From Mycocentrospora acerina (taxonomy: Eukaryota > Ascomycota > Dothideomycetes > Pleosporales): a stretch of 64,000 bases of DNA. This document shows positions 32,919-44,402 of this stretch, piece by piece (the stretch's first letter is position 1; each line of letters starts with the position of its first letter). Both the position numbers and the translations under genes were made by a program. The DNA lies in assembly GCA_022701365.1 (NCBI GenBank), contig JAKUHH010000284.1, forward strand, positions 186,001 to 250,000. Reading direction: 5' to 3'. The notes beneath the pieces were generated by a model, which did not search any database, was not told the origin of the DNA, and was given only the letters and a program-made list of their open reading frames with translations.

Positions 32919-35100
32919 TCAGCAAAGCTGAATGGTCGCATCCTTCCAGTCGTTCAGGATGTGGGCGATAAACCCAAAACCAGGCCAATCAGAGTTGGAT
33001 TCTGGTTCATCATCACCTATTGACCTTGCACTAGCTTTGCCACAGCCGATCCGGATATATGCTGAAGGATTTTTAGGTGCTTCGCGTAGGGCCAAAAAGA
33101 CAATATATTCGGATTTTCTTTGTGCTTGGTCTTGAGAGCTCAACTTAGTGTACAACAACAGGTAAGTGATATTGATGTTTTTGGATGTAGTTCCAGAAAT
33201 GACCGTGTCGCCATGATACTCAAGTATGCATCTAGGATTTGCTCTTAAGTCTTCTGAAAATGGCTGCATCAAAACTTGACGAAACGTTTCGCGAGCTGAA
33301 TTGTTACTGGTAACATCTCCCTTCAGAACAGCTTCAAATATCTTTGACCTCACTTTGAGCACACCCTTTTGAAGATTCGAGACGTAAGCCCTATGTTTCC
33401 AATCAATGATCCATGAATCTGCGAGAAGTTGGTTATTAATATCAGGAGATAAGTTGATAGGCCCTGCAATTTCTCCGGTGGAGGAAAGCCATGTCCATGT
33501 GGGTATGCCAGGAACTGTGCGAGCTTGCTCTTTTACGCAGTGCCATCCTAAATCCAATGCAAGACTTTTTTTCCAAAGCCCAAGCAAGGAAAGGTCGTTG
33601 AGTTTTACTGCATAGTATTGAACGATGCCAGCTATCGCAGGTAGCTTGTCGGTGGAAAAAGTGAGGCCCAATTTGGAGTAACTTTCTGCCAACTGCCACC
33701 AGGAATGAATGTGGTTGTCATGGTATCGATTCCACAAAAACCCCACGTTTGACAAGTCGGTAGTCAAATTGAACTGCCCATACTTTCGAACGTTAGCGTC
33801 TTCGTAATCAAAATGCTCTCGACATTGCCAAAGCATATGTTGAGATGCCATGTGAAGAATTCGTCGCGATAGGACTGCTTCTTGTAGAACCCATCCGCGT
33901 GTGTGAAGGGGCAGCCTAGTCTTTGCGCCTATCCAAGACGTTTTCGTACGTTTAAGCTTCATCCGATATTGAGTCTCAGGAAGAAGAAATTGAAGTTCTC
34001 CAGGACCCGTTCTGGCGCTGCCCTCAACGATGTGCAGATCCCATGGCTCAATATTGCATCCACCTTGACAGTTCTCGGAAGTTGTTGCAGCGATCGTCAA
34101 AAAAGAGTTCTCATATATGGCAGCCATTTGTGCGGCCTCAGATTCCCAATCTTGTTTGTCATCCTGAACAATGGCCAAGCTGTCAATCCAAAGAAAGTTT
34201 CTGCCAATACGTTGCGTAATTTTAACAGCATCTTGGAAAGTCTTTGGGAGGTCTTTCATAGATATTCCAATCTCATGTGTTTCCAAATTTGCTGATGTTG
34301 TTTGAAGCGGTCGTGGACCAGTTGGAGGTCCCCAACAATGACTTAGGGCTGTGTATTCGGGGAGTGGTCTCAGCCAATTCTTTGTGCTTACCAAACGTAC
34401 CTGCCCAGACTCTTCAAATTCTTCTAAACTGAGCAGACGTTTAGGATATCCCGGAATCTTAATATCAAAACATGTTCTATGTGACCCATGTCGGCAAGAA
34501 ATGCATTCTTCGAGCCAATAATCTATGCTTTTAAATCTCCTCGCGATATCCATAACACCTGACTGCCAATCTGGGCGTGCGTGAAATCTTTGCCAAAATT
34601 CTGGTTTCTCGGCTAGATTTATCAGCAAAAGCTATGTGCAACTCAAGAAGTAACGTGAATTTTGAATAGCAACTATCTAAATTGTGCCCTAAATCACACT
34701 GTAGGATGTGAAATTTTCCAGGAACACTAGACTTACTCTCGGCATAGGCAATCACCCAGTGACAAAATTTGTCCTCGCATCTTTCATGGCCTATTCTGCG
34801 ACCGTCTGGAACCAGTACAACCGAGTCTTGAGATTCCAAAGAGGGATAACAAAATGACAAGGTGAGGAGTATAAATCCATCGTGATAATAATTCAAATTA
34901 AACTCGCACTCAGTGTCATCGCTTCCAATGCAGCACTCCGTGGAAAGGCCAGTGTAGAATGCCTTGCAAAATGGGCATGTCGTTGTTTCTACAGAATGCC
35001 GCAGCTCCTTCAACGCCCGATTATACTTACGATCCATGAACACGGTCTTGCTCCAGAAGATCAGTCCACAGCAGAACTTGCAAAGATTTGAGGCATTCAT
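32919..35100 (-). CDS. Heterokaryon-incompatibility (HET) domain protein
   Basis: Two exons on the minus strand, 35100-34737 and 34612-32919 (124-bp intron, donor GTAAGT, acceptor TCTAG, phase 1), giving about 685 residues. The HET domain (about residues 205-350) opens with the diagnostic YTALSHCWG. It continues through LPKTFQDAVKITQRIG, LWIDSLAIVQDD, DWESEAAQMAAIYENSFLTIAA and, later, TRGWVLQEAVLSRRIL. These are the classic HET blocks. The N-terminal exon has paired cysteines (CKFCCGLIF, CPFCKAFY) of unknown role. HET proteins trigger cell death upon fusion of incompatible strains or sense non-self. This copy is full length with no inactivating change visible, although it borders the RIP-affected compartment starting just upstream of its start codon. 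Confidence 0.94.
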
Positions 35101-35554
35101 AATTAATAATTAGCGATAAGAACATTGACAGATGATTGAAGACGATAGATGATTAGACATTTACTGGTCCTTGACTTGCTTTGACCTGTTGGCACAGCTG
35201 TACGTTGTTTCAGGGCACAGTAGGTACAACAGAAAAAGTGAACACAGTAGTTTTGACCTAGCCGGTTTGCGTTTAAGAAGTATTGAAAGTGTTTGGTTGT
35301 GTGTCGGCAGGTCCACTGTCCCTGAGATTTGAGTGGGGTGTTCGTGGCTAACGCTAGTACAATATGCTAGATGTGATTAGGATTAGTCAAGCATACCATG
35401 TCCGTGTGCTCAGTATGGGGATTCACTTTATAAAAATCTATTACTAAAACTATTTTGAATAAAGAGAAAATTTGTTATTATACGTATGTGTTTGTTAGAA
35501 AATTAAAAATCTATTAAGAGGTATACATAATAATTTAGTTCTTTTCTTTCCTTT
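35101..35554. other. HET promoter grading into AT-rich compartment
   Basis: Upstream of the HET gene. The base composition shifts markedly near 35400 from balanced to strongly AT-rich with frequent TA steps, which marks the left edge of the repeat compartment. No gene is seen. Confidence 0.6.
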
Positions 35555-35841
35555 TGTAACAACGCAGGTTATAAGAGAGTGATCTAAATAGGGTCTAAAG
35601 TGTCTACTACTAGGCATATAAGAGTGCTAGGACTAGAGGATATACTAAAGATACTATTCTTTATACCTATAAGTCTTGTATACAAGGATACAGAAAAACT
35701 ACTCTATAAGGCTACTTAACTAGAACCTTTATATATCCCTTTTTAGGGTTGCTATCTAAGTCAAGTACAAAGCAGGTAGCTATTAGATAGGTGTTGGTTA
35801 ACTTAAGGGTAATGATAGGATGTGACATTGTGAACGGTACA
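35555..35841 (-). mobile_element. LTR-like element (inverted copy), 287 bp
   Basis: This 287-bp block is the reverse complement of the LTR-like element at 35901-36187, with the same length. About 125 bp at its left end match the partner almost perfectly. The remainder differs mainly by transitions such as C-to-T, a RIP-like pattern. Read on the minus strand it starts TGTACC and ends GTTACA. No clear target duplication flanks it. No internal retrotransposon coding sequence remains. Confidence 0.8.
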
Positions 35842-35895
35842 TAAAGGACTAAGCTAGGCAAGAAAGGTAATAGTGTTAAGAGTAGGTTAGGCAAG

Positions 35896-36192
35896 AGAAG
35901 TGTAACGTCCACAACGTCACATCCTATCATTACCCCTAAGTTAACTAATACCTATCTAATAGCTACTTGTTTTGTACTTGCCCTAGATAGCAATCTTAAG
36001 AAAAGGTATATAAAGTTGCAGCCTATATAGTTTTAAAGAGTAGTTTTTCTATATCCTTTTATATAAGACCTATAGGTGTAGAGAATAGTATCTTTAGTAT
36101 ATCCTCTAGTCCTAGCACTCTTATATGCCTAGTAGTAGACACTTTAGACCCTATTTAGATCACTCTCTTATAACCTGCGTTGTTACAAGAAG
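35896..36192 (+). mobile_element. Solo LTR with 5-bp target-site duplication
   Basis: The element at 35901-36187 begins TGTAACGTCC and ends TTGTTACA, with short inverted ends (TGTAAC/GTTACA). It is flanked on both sides by AGAAG (35896-35900 and 36188-36192), a 5-bp direct repeat as left by LTR retrotransposon integrase. A solo LTR normally arises by recombination between the two LTRs of a full element. An inverted partner lies 59 bp away. A third, more diverged relative lies at about 42179-42467. The family (gypsy or copia) cannot be told from the LTR alone. Confidence 0.85.
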
Positions 36193-37330
36193 GCCCAAAA
36201 TAATTAAATAAACTCTAGCTCTACTAAGCAGCCTAAGTTACATAACATGCTTAGTACTTAGTATAATTAGTTATAATCAGTACAAGAAATATTATAATTA
36301 GTACTAAGCACTTTATTTTAATAAAGTATACAGTAAGAAGGAACACCAACCTTATAGTAATGTGATTAACCTTGTTAATTAATCTACTTATTGCTTCTTA
36401 CCCTTAATTACAGTGCATCCTAGATACATGCATTAAACTAACCTTATTTTCCTAAACTTTCTCTATCTCTAAGAAATAACCTTAAATCCTGTTCTACATT
36501 AGTACTATTACTAGAAGGTTATAAACTACTAAGATTAAGTACAGAACAGGATCTATTTTATTTATATAGCTTATAAATTTTAAGTTAGTTATTAGTATTA
36601 TAGCTGAAAAAGAAAATAATTTAGATGTACTTTTATAAATACTTTTAACATTAGTAATATATTAATTTAACTACAAATTTCTTTTCTATCTACCTATCTT
36701 CTTATTATTATTAACCTTAGTTAACTATTTATTAAGATTTTTCTGTTTTAATACTAAGCTAAATAGTGTTACTAGCTAGGGAAGATTAAAAATTAGACTC
36801 TCTAGCTACAAGTGATAATACTTAGTTTAATGTAGCCTACTTCTAATTACTATGCTTAGCATGCCTGAGTCTGCTTCTCTTCCCTTACCTTATTATTAGC
36901 TAAGATGTAACTTTGATTAATGTAAACACAGTATTACAAAATTAACAGTAATCTTAATAATAAAATAAAAATGCTATATTTCTATCTGTTTGGTTAGCTT
37001 ATATAATCTATCAATTAAATTATAATATTTAGGTACAGTCCCTTACTAGTTCTATGATTAAGTAGAATAATTTAGTAGACTATTTGTAAGCTTTAGAAAG
37101 CTACATAAATAGTAGGGTAGATGCCTTACTTAGATTAACGCCTTGCTTGTAAGTCATGTTAGTTAACATAGCTCCCCTTGCTTATAACATCTAGTGAGCA
37201 ATGTCTAGATCTGGCACTATATATTCTACTACACAAAGAATACCTGCTTAAACATTTTTGTGCTTACCTTTTAGTATAATTTAGGTTACTCTGTAGTATC
37301 AATAGCAAGGGCCAAGCGCCTGACTATTGC
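36193..37330. other. AT-rich RIP-like gene desert
   Basis: Very AT-rich, dominated by TTA/TAA/ATA steps, with no open frame of note on either strand. Such composition is typical of repeats heavily mutated by RIP. The original element is no longer recognisable by eye. Confidence 0.75.
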
Positions 37331-37498
37331 AAGTTTTGATGTTTTAGGGCGTCACGCGAACCCAGGCATCACGCGCACGGACACGGTAGCGGCGTCATCG
37401 GCAGCCTTTGACGTAAGATGACAGACATATGGACTCAAAATGCATACCCAGGTACCATATTCTATGAGCGTGCACAACCACATAGATGTCTTCAAATT

Positions 37499-38029
37499 TT
37501 AGAACACGTATATTCCCTCTTTCTCTTCTGTACCCTTCGCTCTTTCGCCCAGAACATACTCAATCAACTCCGCAAATCCCCAGTCCCTTTCCACTTCCTC
37601 CAGCACCCTCTTTCTCAAAGCTTCCAAACTATCTCCTAATTCCTCGTTCGCCCACATTTTATCTTCAATCTTACCAACAATATGTGTGATGCAATAATAC
37701 ATCCAATCCCAGTCCTCCGTCTCCCTGAAAAGTCGTTTCATGCTGTCCATCAACACACCTCCATTTTTGTTTCGAGTCGCAAGGGATCTGTTGACGAGTG
37801 TCAACAGCAGGTTTGCAGTGGGAAGAGCGATGGGCCAGTTCACATCCTGCAGCCATATCAACAGGCCCTCGCTGCAGTCAATTTTGGGTGTGTGTGTTGT
37901 GTCCGGGACAATGAGGATGAGATGGACCCACTCGCTTGGAGAGAGGGTCTCTAGATGCTCGATTGCCTCTTCATCTGTTTTGCTTTTAGGAAGGAGGTGG
38001 GCGTCTGCTGTGATAATTTGTGAGGACAT
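37499..38029 (-). CDS. DUF5071-like protein
   Basis: Single-exon gene of 176 residues standing alone between AT-rich blocks. It matches my recollection of the DUF5071 domain, otherwise best known from bacteria. The landmarks are an N-terminal LLPKSKTDEEAIEHL, a central LLIWLQDVNWPIALPTANLLL, and later a DWMYYCITHIV block where the family has a conserved Trp/Tyr-rich helix. The C-terminal charged helix (about residues 135-165) resembles the family end. The composition (about half GC) is unlike the flanking DNA, and no RIP-type stop codons are present, so the gene appears to be intact and under selection or recent. No signal peptide or membrane segment is seen. Function is unknown. Horizontal origin from bacteria is possible but untested. 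Confidence 0.8.
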   Translation of the reverse strand: MSSQIITADAHLLPKSKTDEEAIEHLETLSPSEWVHLILIVPDTTHTPKIDCSEGLLIWLQDVNWPIALPTANLLLTLVNRSLATRNKNGGVLMDSMKRLFRETEDWDWMYYCITHIVGKIEDKMWANEELGDSLEALRKRVLEEVERDWGFAELIEYVLGERAKGTEEKEGIYVF

Positions 38030-38900
38030 TACAGGGAAATGGTACTGAATTTTAGTTGTGACTAAGTAGAGTAGAATTATGGAAGAGGTGATTGAAAAAT
38101 AAGGTTTTTGTGTGATTCTCTAAAAACAGATTTAGTGCTTATTAATAATAATTTAAACTGCGCCCTTTTTCAGCGCGCCTGATGTAAAATCTGCAGCATT
38201 AGTAGTTTATTACATACTATCTTTAGGCACATTAGATAGTATCTTCTCTTATTTCTAGACTGCTAGAGCTTAAGTTAAAGTTTTCTTAAATATTTAAATT
38301 ATAAAACCTTGCATAAGCTAACTAATTTTACTGCTTTAATGTAAATGCACATATTAGTCTATAAAAACCTTTTTATTTCTTAAAATAAAAGTTATTTTTT
38401 AAAACTTTACATTTTCTAGAATATTTGTAGATTTAAAATAAAAAACATTTTATTAAAAACTAAATTTTTTTTAATTTAATCTTTTTCTTACTTCTTCTAT
38501 TATATTATTAACAATTTCTATACTAAGGCTATTTCTTATATTTAAATATTCTAGGAACTTTAAAAGTTAAGGTATTAATTCTCTTATTACACTTATTCTA
38601 TAATAATTTCTTATATTTAAAGTATTATTTTAAAAACTAAAGATTAGATAGGTAGTAGGTTTATACTAACTCTTCTAATTACTTCCTTATAAAAACAATC
38701 TAAGATTATTACACTAGATCTATAATGCTTTTCTTAGTTTATCTAAAAAGATTTTTAAATCTTTAAGTTTTATTGTTACTCTTTTCTTAATCCTAAAAAA
38801 CATTTATCCTTTAGCATAATAATACATATAATATATTTCCTGCAGTTAGCTTGCAAGATCTCTTATTGCAAATTACAGGATCTCTCACATTAAAATGATG
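38030..38900. other. AT-rich RIP-like gene desert
   Basis: After about 130 bp of probable promoter for the DUF5071-like gene, the sequence becomes extremely AT-rich (about 38150-38870) with long T and A runs. No open frame or recognisable element remains. Confidence 0.75.
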
Positions 38901-39700
38901 CAATAAGTGACAGCTTCGCACTCCTTTTGCCGCCAGAGCGTGTTTTCCAACACCTCTCTAAACAACATCGGCCAAACAGTAGTGCATGTTGATACGCCTC
39001 AATGAAAATTTCCGGTTGGTTTGTACAGTACCACCTAGGCCCATTGGCCGCAATGTAGCGCAGTCAAGCCTCATACATACTTTTCTTAGCATAGAAGAAG
39101 ATGCTTGGAAGTGTTAAACGCTCTTTTGCTTGTTCCTGACTTGGTCGACATATGGATTGAATCATATTACAAGTTGTGTCAAGTTAGAAGTTCACGAATG
39201 CATTAACTGAGCGATACTCAAAGTCGGCCTCTGAATCGCACATAAATTGGACGTGACAACAATAAAGGACGATTTTTGCTTAGCGCTTTCATATGAACCC
39301 TTGTGCTTTCCACAATTCTTCGTACTCTTTATTTGCCCTATTCTGGTAAGTCAACATCAATCCAAACACAAAATGACTGACCTAAATGGAAACGATATTC
39401 CTGCACCTAATAGCATATCAAATGAGTATTTCATGAATAAGGCATGTAAAATAGTCCACATCTTATTTCGTTTCGGTGTATTACAAGCTTTTAATGTAAC
39501 ATTCGCCTCTAAGAAACGAGCTTCCTTTTTCGGTACAATTGTATACACAGCCAACCAAGTTGAATGGCTCTGAATTTTTGTGTCAGCACTCGTAACAAAT
39601 TTTCCTGCTCGGGCGTTTAGACTTACGCATACATGCTGAAGATGAAGAAAGCGATAACATCCCAACCAGTATAGCGATATACGCACCTTATAGCTGTAAC
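38901..39700. other. GC-balanced stretch without a convincing gene
   Basis: Base composition returns to balanced. A 108-codon plus frame (39247-39573) and a 123-codon minus frame (39357-39728) overlap each other, and neither shows a domain. Nothing is firmly assigned. Confidence 0.4.
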
Positions 39701-40080
39701 AGGCATCCAAATTGTGCCGAAAAGCCAAATATACCCTAATTAAGAGTGGATCCAGCGGCGACGGCGGAGACCTTTCAGCGGCAAGCGAAGAATGAGGGCG
39801 GCGATAGCAGTGATAAGCAACACATAGCCTAGCATAGCGTGAAAGATGATATAGGCCGGCATGTCTAGATAGAAAGATTAATATTCTTCAACTGATCGTG
39901 CTGACTGGTATGAATTGCCTACTCCAAAAATATGACTTTTGATCGCGCGGGTAGTGAGTGCATGCGGAAGTTCTGAGTACTCATGACGGCGGTGAACAAA
40001 ATCCAGGACGTCTATATTTGGACGTCGGATAGTGATATGAGAATCTGTCGGTGCAGATCTGCACAAGCACATAGAGTAAT
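39700..40080 (-). pseudogene. Possible relic of a membrane-protein gene
   Basis: Minus-strand fragments look coding but do not join into a gene. One encodes a membrane-helix-like AYIIFHAMLGYVLLITAIAALI followed by a basic LKGLRRRRW (about 39735-39870). It is preceded by a frame with a RRHEYSELPHALTTR stretch (39878-40072), which is separated from it by a stop. A further downstream piece reads WLFGTIWMPVTAIR next to a GTGCGT donor-like site. The pattern is that of a decayed multi-pass membrane protein gene. The family is not identified; an RTA1- or PTH11-like origin is only a guess. Confidence 0.3.
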
Positions 40081-40440
40081 TGCATTTCGCCTAAAACTGT
40101 CCGCCAATATGTAGTATTTAATTTGCTTAAGTAACCCCCAGTTTGACACGGACCTCATACTTTCTTGGCGCATTCAACGCATGGATCGGGGAAGTATGTT
40201 ACGTTGTCGATCACTTAGAGCGGCAGTACTCCCGATTAGTCAAAAGGTTCTTGTTGCTATCCGCTATGGGTTTGTAACATATCCATCTGTCTTCGATCCA
40301 AATAAGTTCCGACTTCTCCACTTCACAAGGCCGTGGAATCGCATCAACACCCCGAACTATCCCGATGCGGCAAAGTCGTCTCCCTACTGTTAAATAAAGG
40401 GTGGCGTGGACAAAAAAAAGACTGAATCTTGTCCTGGTGT

Positions 40441-40825
40441 TGTAACGTCCAGTTTACTCAATGACGTCGGCACCACCATAGCTGCCTTGACTGCTGCCAG
40501 CTAAGTACTGCTCAAGTCACTGCCAGGATGTAAGTGCACAGTATTTGTCGGTTCGGTCAAGGTGCTGTATGACTGCGTATGTATTTCTAGCATAAGAGTA
40601 AAGTACTTCAATCCTTCTCCACTTGCGAGCGTGACCATAATTATTAAGAAAGACAACGCTATTAAAAGTAAACAAATGAAATTCTTTCAACTCTAATAAG
40701 TTCTGTTTTCAGTGAAAGGACAACAAGTGGTTTCACGTCGAAGCAAAAAATAGAGATCGTGTAGCAGTGACACGCATTGTTAGGTGTCCTAGTTAGTTAT
40801 GAATGGGCTAAGCACGTTCGTTACA
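40441..40825 (+). mobile_element. Possible second-family LTR or repeat
   Basis: The block begins TGTAACGTCC, identical to the first ten bases of the solo LTR at 35901, and ends CGTTACA, giving a TGTAACG/CGTTACA inverted end pair. Its interior does not resemble that LTR. I see no target-site duplication (GGTGT on the left, ACCAG on the right), so the limits are tentative. Confidence 0.3.
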
Positions 40826-42178
40826 ACCAGACCAAGAATTTATTTAACAATTTCTCTCTTGTCATACTAGCCTCTTAATGTTCCATCTGTAAGGTACAGT
40901 ATCGCGCGCTGATAGAGTTGGAGTAGGATCCCTGCGACGCGCCAACCAAAGTACTACGTTGGTCGCGATAGCTGGAACGCAAACATCCGCAGATTGAGTT
41001 TTTGCTTGTGCGAGTTGTTAAACTCATTCCCAGCTCGAGTTTAGAATTGCTTTACCCTAGAAGGTGACCATGACAATACAGGTGAAGTTATTGTCAAATA
41101 CTACCTAACAGTGGTACACGTCAGTCGTAGGTGTCCCAGCTACTAAACAAATTGTCTGTGAAACTTGTGAGATTATTAGTGTTCGCAGCATAGAAGTTTT
41201 ACCATGAAACATTAGCCATTAATTAACCTGTGTAAGAATCTAAGTGGTAAGATAACTTGCACTGCAGAGCCTTGGAACGTATCTATCAGACAAGATGGTA
41301 GGCAGAGGATGCAGTACATTAAAATAGTCGTTGCCTAATTAGATATACAATTCGAACACCTTTGATATTGCACCAACGCAGTAGGCCTGCAACTAGCTGT
41401 CGGAAACCTCCTCACTTCACGTCAATAAGCAAGTATAGTCTCTGTATGGTATATACGTAGAGTAATAGTATGTAATAGACAAATTGCAACTTTACTAGTA
41501 GCAATTATTTAGTAGTCTATAAAGCAGTTTCTTAGTAATCTAGATGGGAACAGATACTAAGAGATGGACGTAAGGTTCCTATAGTGCTCTAGTACAGCGT
41601 ACAATAGTACTGGCACCTAGGAGCAACCTCTGTAAGCCCTTATCGGGCTGTATTCCTGATACTTCGCTTCATCTATTTCTATATTGCTCTCTAGCCACAG
41701 CCTTAGCTTATAGTTCAATGTAGCTTAGATGACAAGTTACTGACTACGTGAGACATGCGAACTACGTTTCAGATTGACAAAATAAGCATCGCTTAACTAG
41801 AGAGTACCAACAGGCGTTGCACGAATCAGTATCGTATCGCTGCCACAAAGCTAAAGATTGCTTAAAAGAAATTCATTAAGACCAGACGGTGATTTACTAC
41901 TTTATTACAACTACTAGAGGGGTGCATATTAAGTATTTGGGCAGTAGCAGAGGTATTGTTCCACTATATAAGAAAGACTATAGGCAAATTATGTGTAAAG
42001 TTGACAACAATGTTTGTAGTTTAGCAATAACACTTATCATAGGTGAAATGAAGACCTAGCATGCATAATTTTAACAGCCCTATACAGGTACAGAGCGGTA
42101 GAAAGGCGTTACGCTAACTTAGGCCCTAAATCTCTGAGGCTTTTCTTGTGATGGTGTGCTTCTCGCCACGTAGTGGGT
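40826..42178. other. Gene-free region, 1.35 kb
   Basis: Slightly AT-rich sequence with stops in all frames. No intron-exon pattern, tRNA or repeat was recognised. It may consist of old decayed repeats. Confidence 0.5.
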
Positions 42179-42467
42179 TTTAAAGTTCACGACGTCACAT
42201 CCTGGTTTACCCCTGAATCAACCGGCACCTTTCCAGAAGCTACCTAATACGCAGCTACCCTAGATAAGGATACTTATGGGAGGTTATATGTAAGGAATTT
42301 AGCTACATAGCCTTATAGAGTGGCTTTCTGTATCCTTTTGTTTAAGTCCTATAGGGGTAGAGAATAGCATCCCTAGTATACCCTTCTAGTCCTAGTACTC
42401 CCATATAATTTGTTGTAGACACTTAGACCTATTTAATATTACATTATAATTACCTCTGTTGTTATTA
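42179..42467 (+). mobile_element. Diverged third copy of the LTR-like element
   Basis: Same orientation and order of blocks as the solo LTR at 35901-36187. Shared blocks are ACGTCACATCC near the start, then CTAGATA, CCTATAGGTGTAGAGAATAG-like, CTAGTCCTAG, TAGTAGACACTT-like, and a final CTGTTGTTA. It is more GC-rich than the two 35-36 kb copies in several places (for example TACCCCTGAATCAACCGGCACC where they have TA-rich text). It therefore either escaped part of the RIP or belongs to an older sub-family. The terminal bases are degraded. Confidence 0.7.
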
Positions 42468-43000
42468 TTAGTACAATTTAATTACAATTTTACTTTTAAA
42501 ATTAAATCTATATAATACTTTAAACACAAAGTAATTTTCTATGTTAATTTCTTAATTAATTTTAACATTTAAAAAAAAACTCTTTAGTAGTTTTTCTTTG
42601 TAAATTATCCTTTCTTTTAAATTTTTTATTATATTAAAGGCATAAAATAATACAGTATTTCTACTATAGAGATAAAAGAAAATTTTTATTTATTTTATTT
42701 TGCTATTTAATATATTTAAAACATCTAAATTTAGAAAAGTCTTTTAACTTTCTCTTGCAACTATTATTTTCTTTACTTTATTGCGCAATTAGCTGTCTCT
42801 AGAATTTTCTTAAAATTTATTAGAAAAGACGTTACCTTTAAGGAATATAATTAAACTATTTTTTAACTTTTGAATCCCACTACTATAATCCTTCTTAGAA
42901 GACTATTCACTAAATCTACGTTTGAAACTCTTCGTTAGAAAGGACTGTACAACTTCCTTACTAACTTAAGCTTAAGATATTAGCAATATTAAGTGGGTTG
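42468..43000. other. AT-rich RIP-like block
   Basis: Strongly AT-rich, no open frames, directly following the third LTR copy. It may be the internal part or target of the same retroelement after RIP. Confidence 0.65.
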
Positions 43001-44402
43001 GGTCAAAATAGACACGAGGATCACATAGGTTACAGAATTGATAACGATGTCGCGAGCTGAAATGATAAGGTTACAAGACTAGTACAAAGCAAGCAGAATC
43101 CTTGCATGCACTAGAATAGGCTCTGTTGTGACCATGGATCCTATTACAAAATAAGAGTGAACATAGGTGGGTTGACTTTCGAAATCGGCAAAATGGGTAT
43201 AGATGATCGTCTACGTGAAGTTCCTACAACTGCAAACATTCTATTCATCGCTTCTGTGCCGCCTCTCTGGAATCCTTTAAACCATTAATGTCCGAAGCAA
43301 ACATTGATGGATAGTGTTATCTGATGGAACGGTTAGAGATGCAAGGTTAACCAGACCATTTCACATGACTGGCCAAAATTGTAACCTCAGGCGCCCATGT
43401 GGCGTATATCAAGCTTGTCAGACACATCACAAGACGGGAATGGAGCTTGGCAATCAAACAAATAATCCGGAGAAATACTTAGATTATAAGCGTGCATAAC
43501 AATTTTCGAGGAGAGAGGGGGTGGCTGATACTTTGGACCTGAATTTATGACAAGGTCAAGCGAGGTTAGAAAACAGAGTACAATTTCGCGTTTAACGAAA
43601 CAATCGCGCTATGGATCCAAAGTAGACCTCGCGCGAAAAAACGGATCCTTGGGGGTAGTTTTGATGATTATCACGTAAACAGCTTTCACAGTCCCTTTTC
43701 TAAATTCACCGCATCAATAATTTATTTTATAGTACTGCCTGTCCTTATTCGCATGCATCACCAATCCGACGACCCGAAGATCACTCCGCCATGCAGCTAG
43801 TCTAGCTGCATTGAGAAGAAAACCAGGTTCAACGTTGCACAGTACCTCTTGCAAATACAGGTAAGATCAAGCCTCACAAATCTCGTGTTCCTAAATTTAG
43901 TAACAAAAAGGTGACCTCAAAGTCAATGGTACCAATCAAAAGATTAGTGCGTTGTACCAGACGTGAACTTTTCACCAAGTCCCTTGTAAATTTGAACGCT
44001 CCACGGTTTCGAACTCAAGCGCAAACGAAATTTCTAGGCACTCTGCCCTATTATATCAATTTGGATCTCAAGGAAAAAAGCCTCACATTCGTCAAGTGCA
44101 AAGCGGACAAACCAAAAAAGCCTAAGCTGAAATTTAATTAAAGATGCATCAACAAGTGCAACTATCATCTAAGCCATCGTATATCGCATCCAATCCACTA
44201 GGCCGAAATTTACATACTATTCTTGATCTCAAACTCAATTTTTCTCCGCCCCCAATCCCAGAATTCACACACCGGTACATTGGGAAGTCAGGAAGCCCAC
44301 CCCTCATATTTAATTTATAAATGGGCAGCCACCAGGCAGTCTTCTTCCTGTCCTTTCTTCCAACTCAACCAGCACAGATCAGAGCCATTCACGTCAACCA
44401 AA
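43001..44402. other. Gene-poor region upstream of the secreted-protein gene
   Basis: GC-balanced sequence. Small frames at 43314-43499 and 43911-44141 have no recognisable content; the latter ends in a Lys-rich KADKPKKPKLKFN. The right part (from about 44200) has the CT/CA-rich leader expected before the gene at 44403. Confidence 0.45.

Noticed and set aside
43911..44141. 76-codon frame with Lys-rich end
   Set aside because: No signal peptide, domain or intron support. Short frames of this size are expected by chance.
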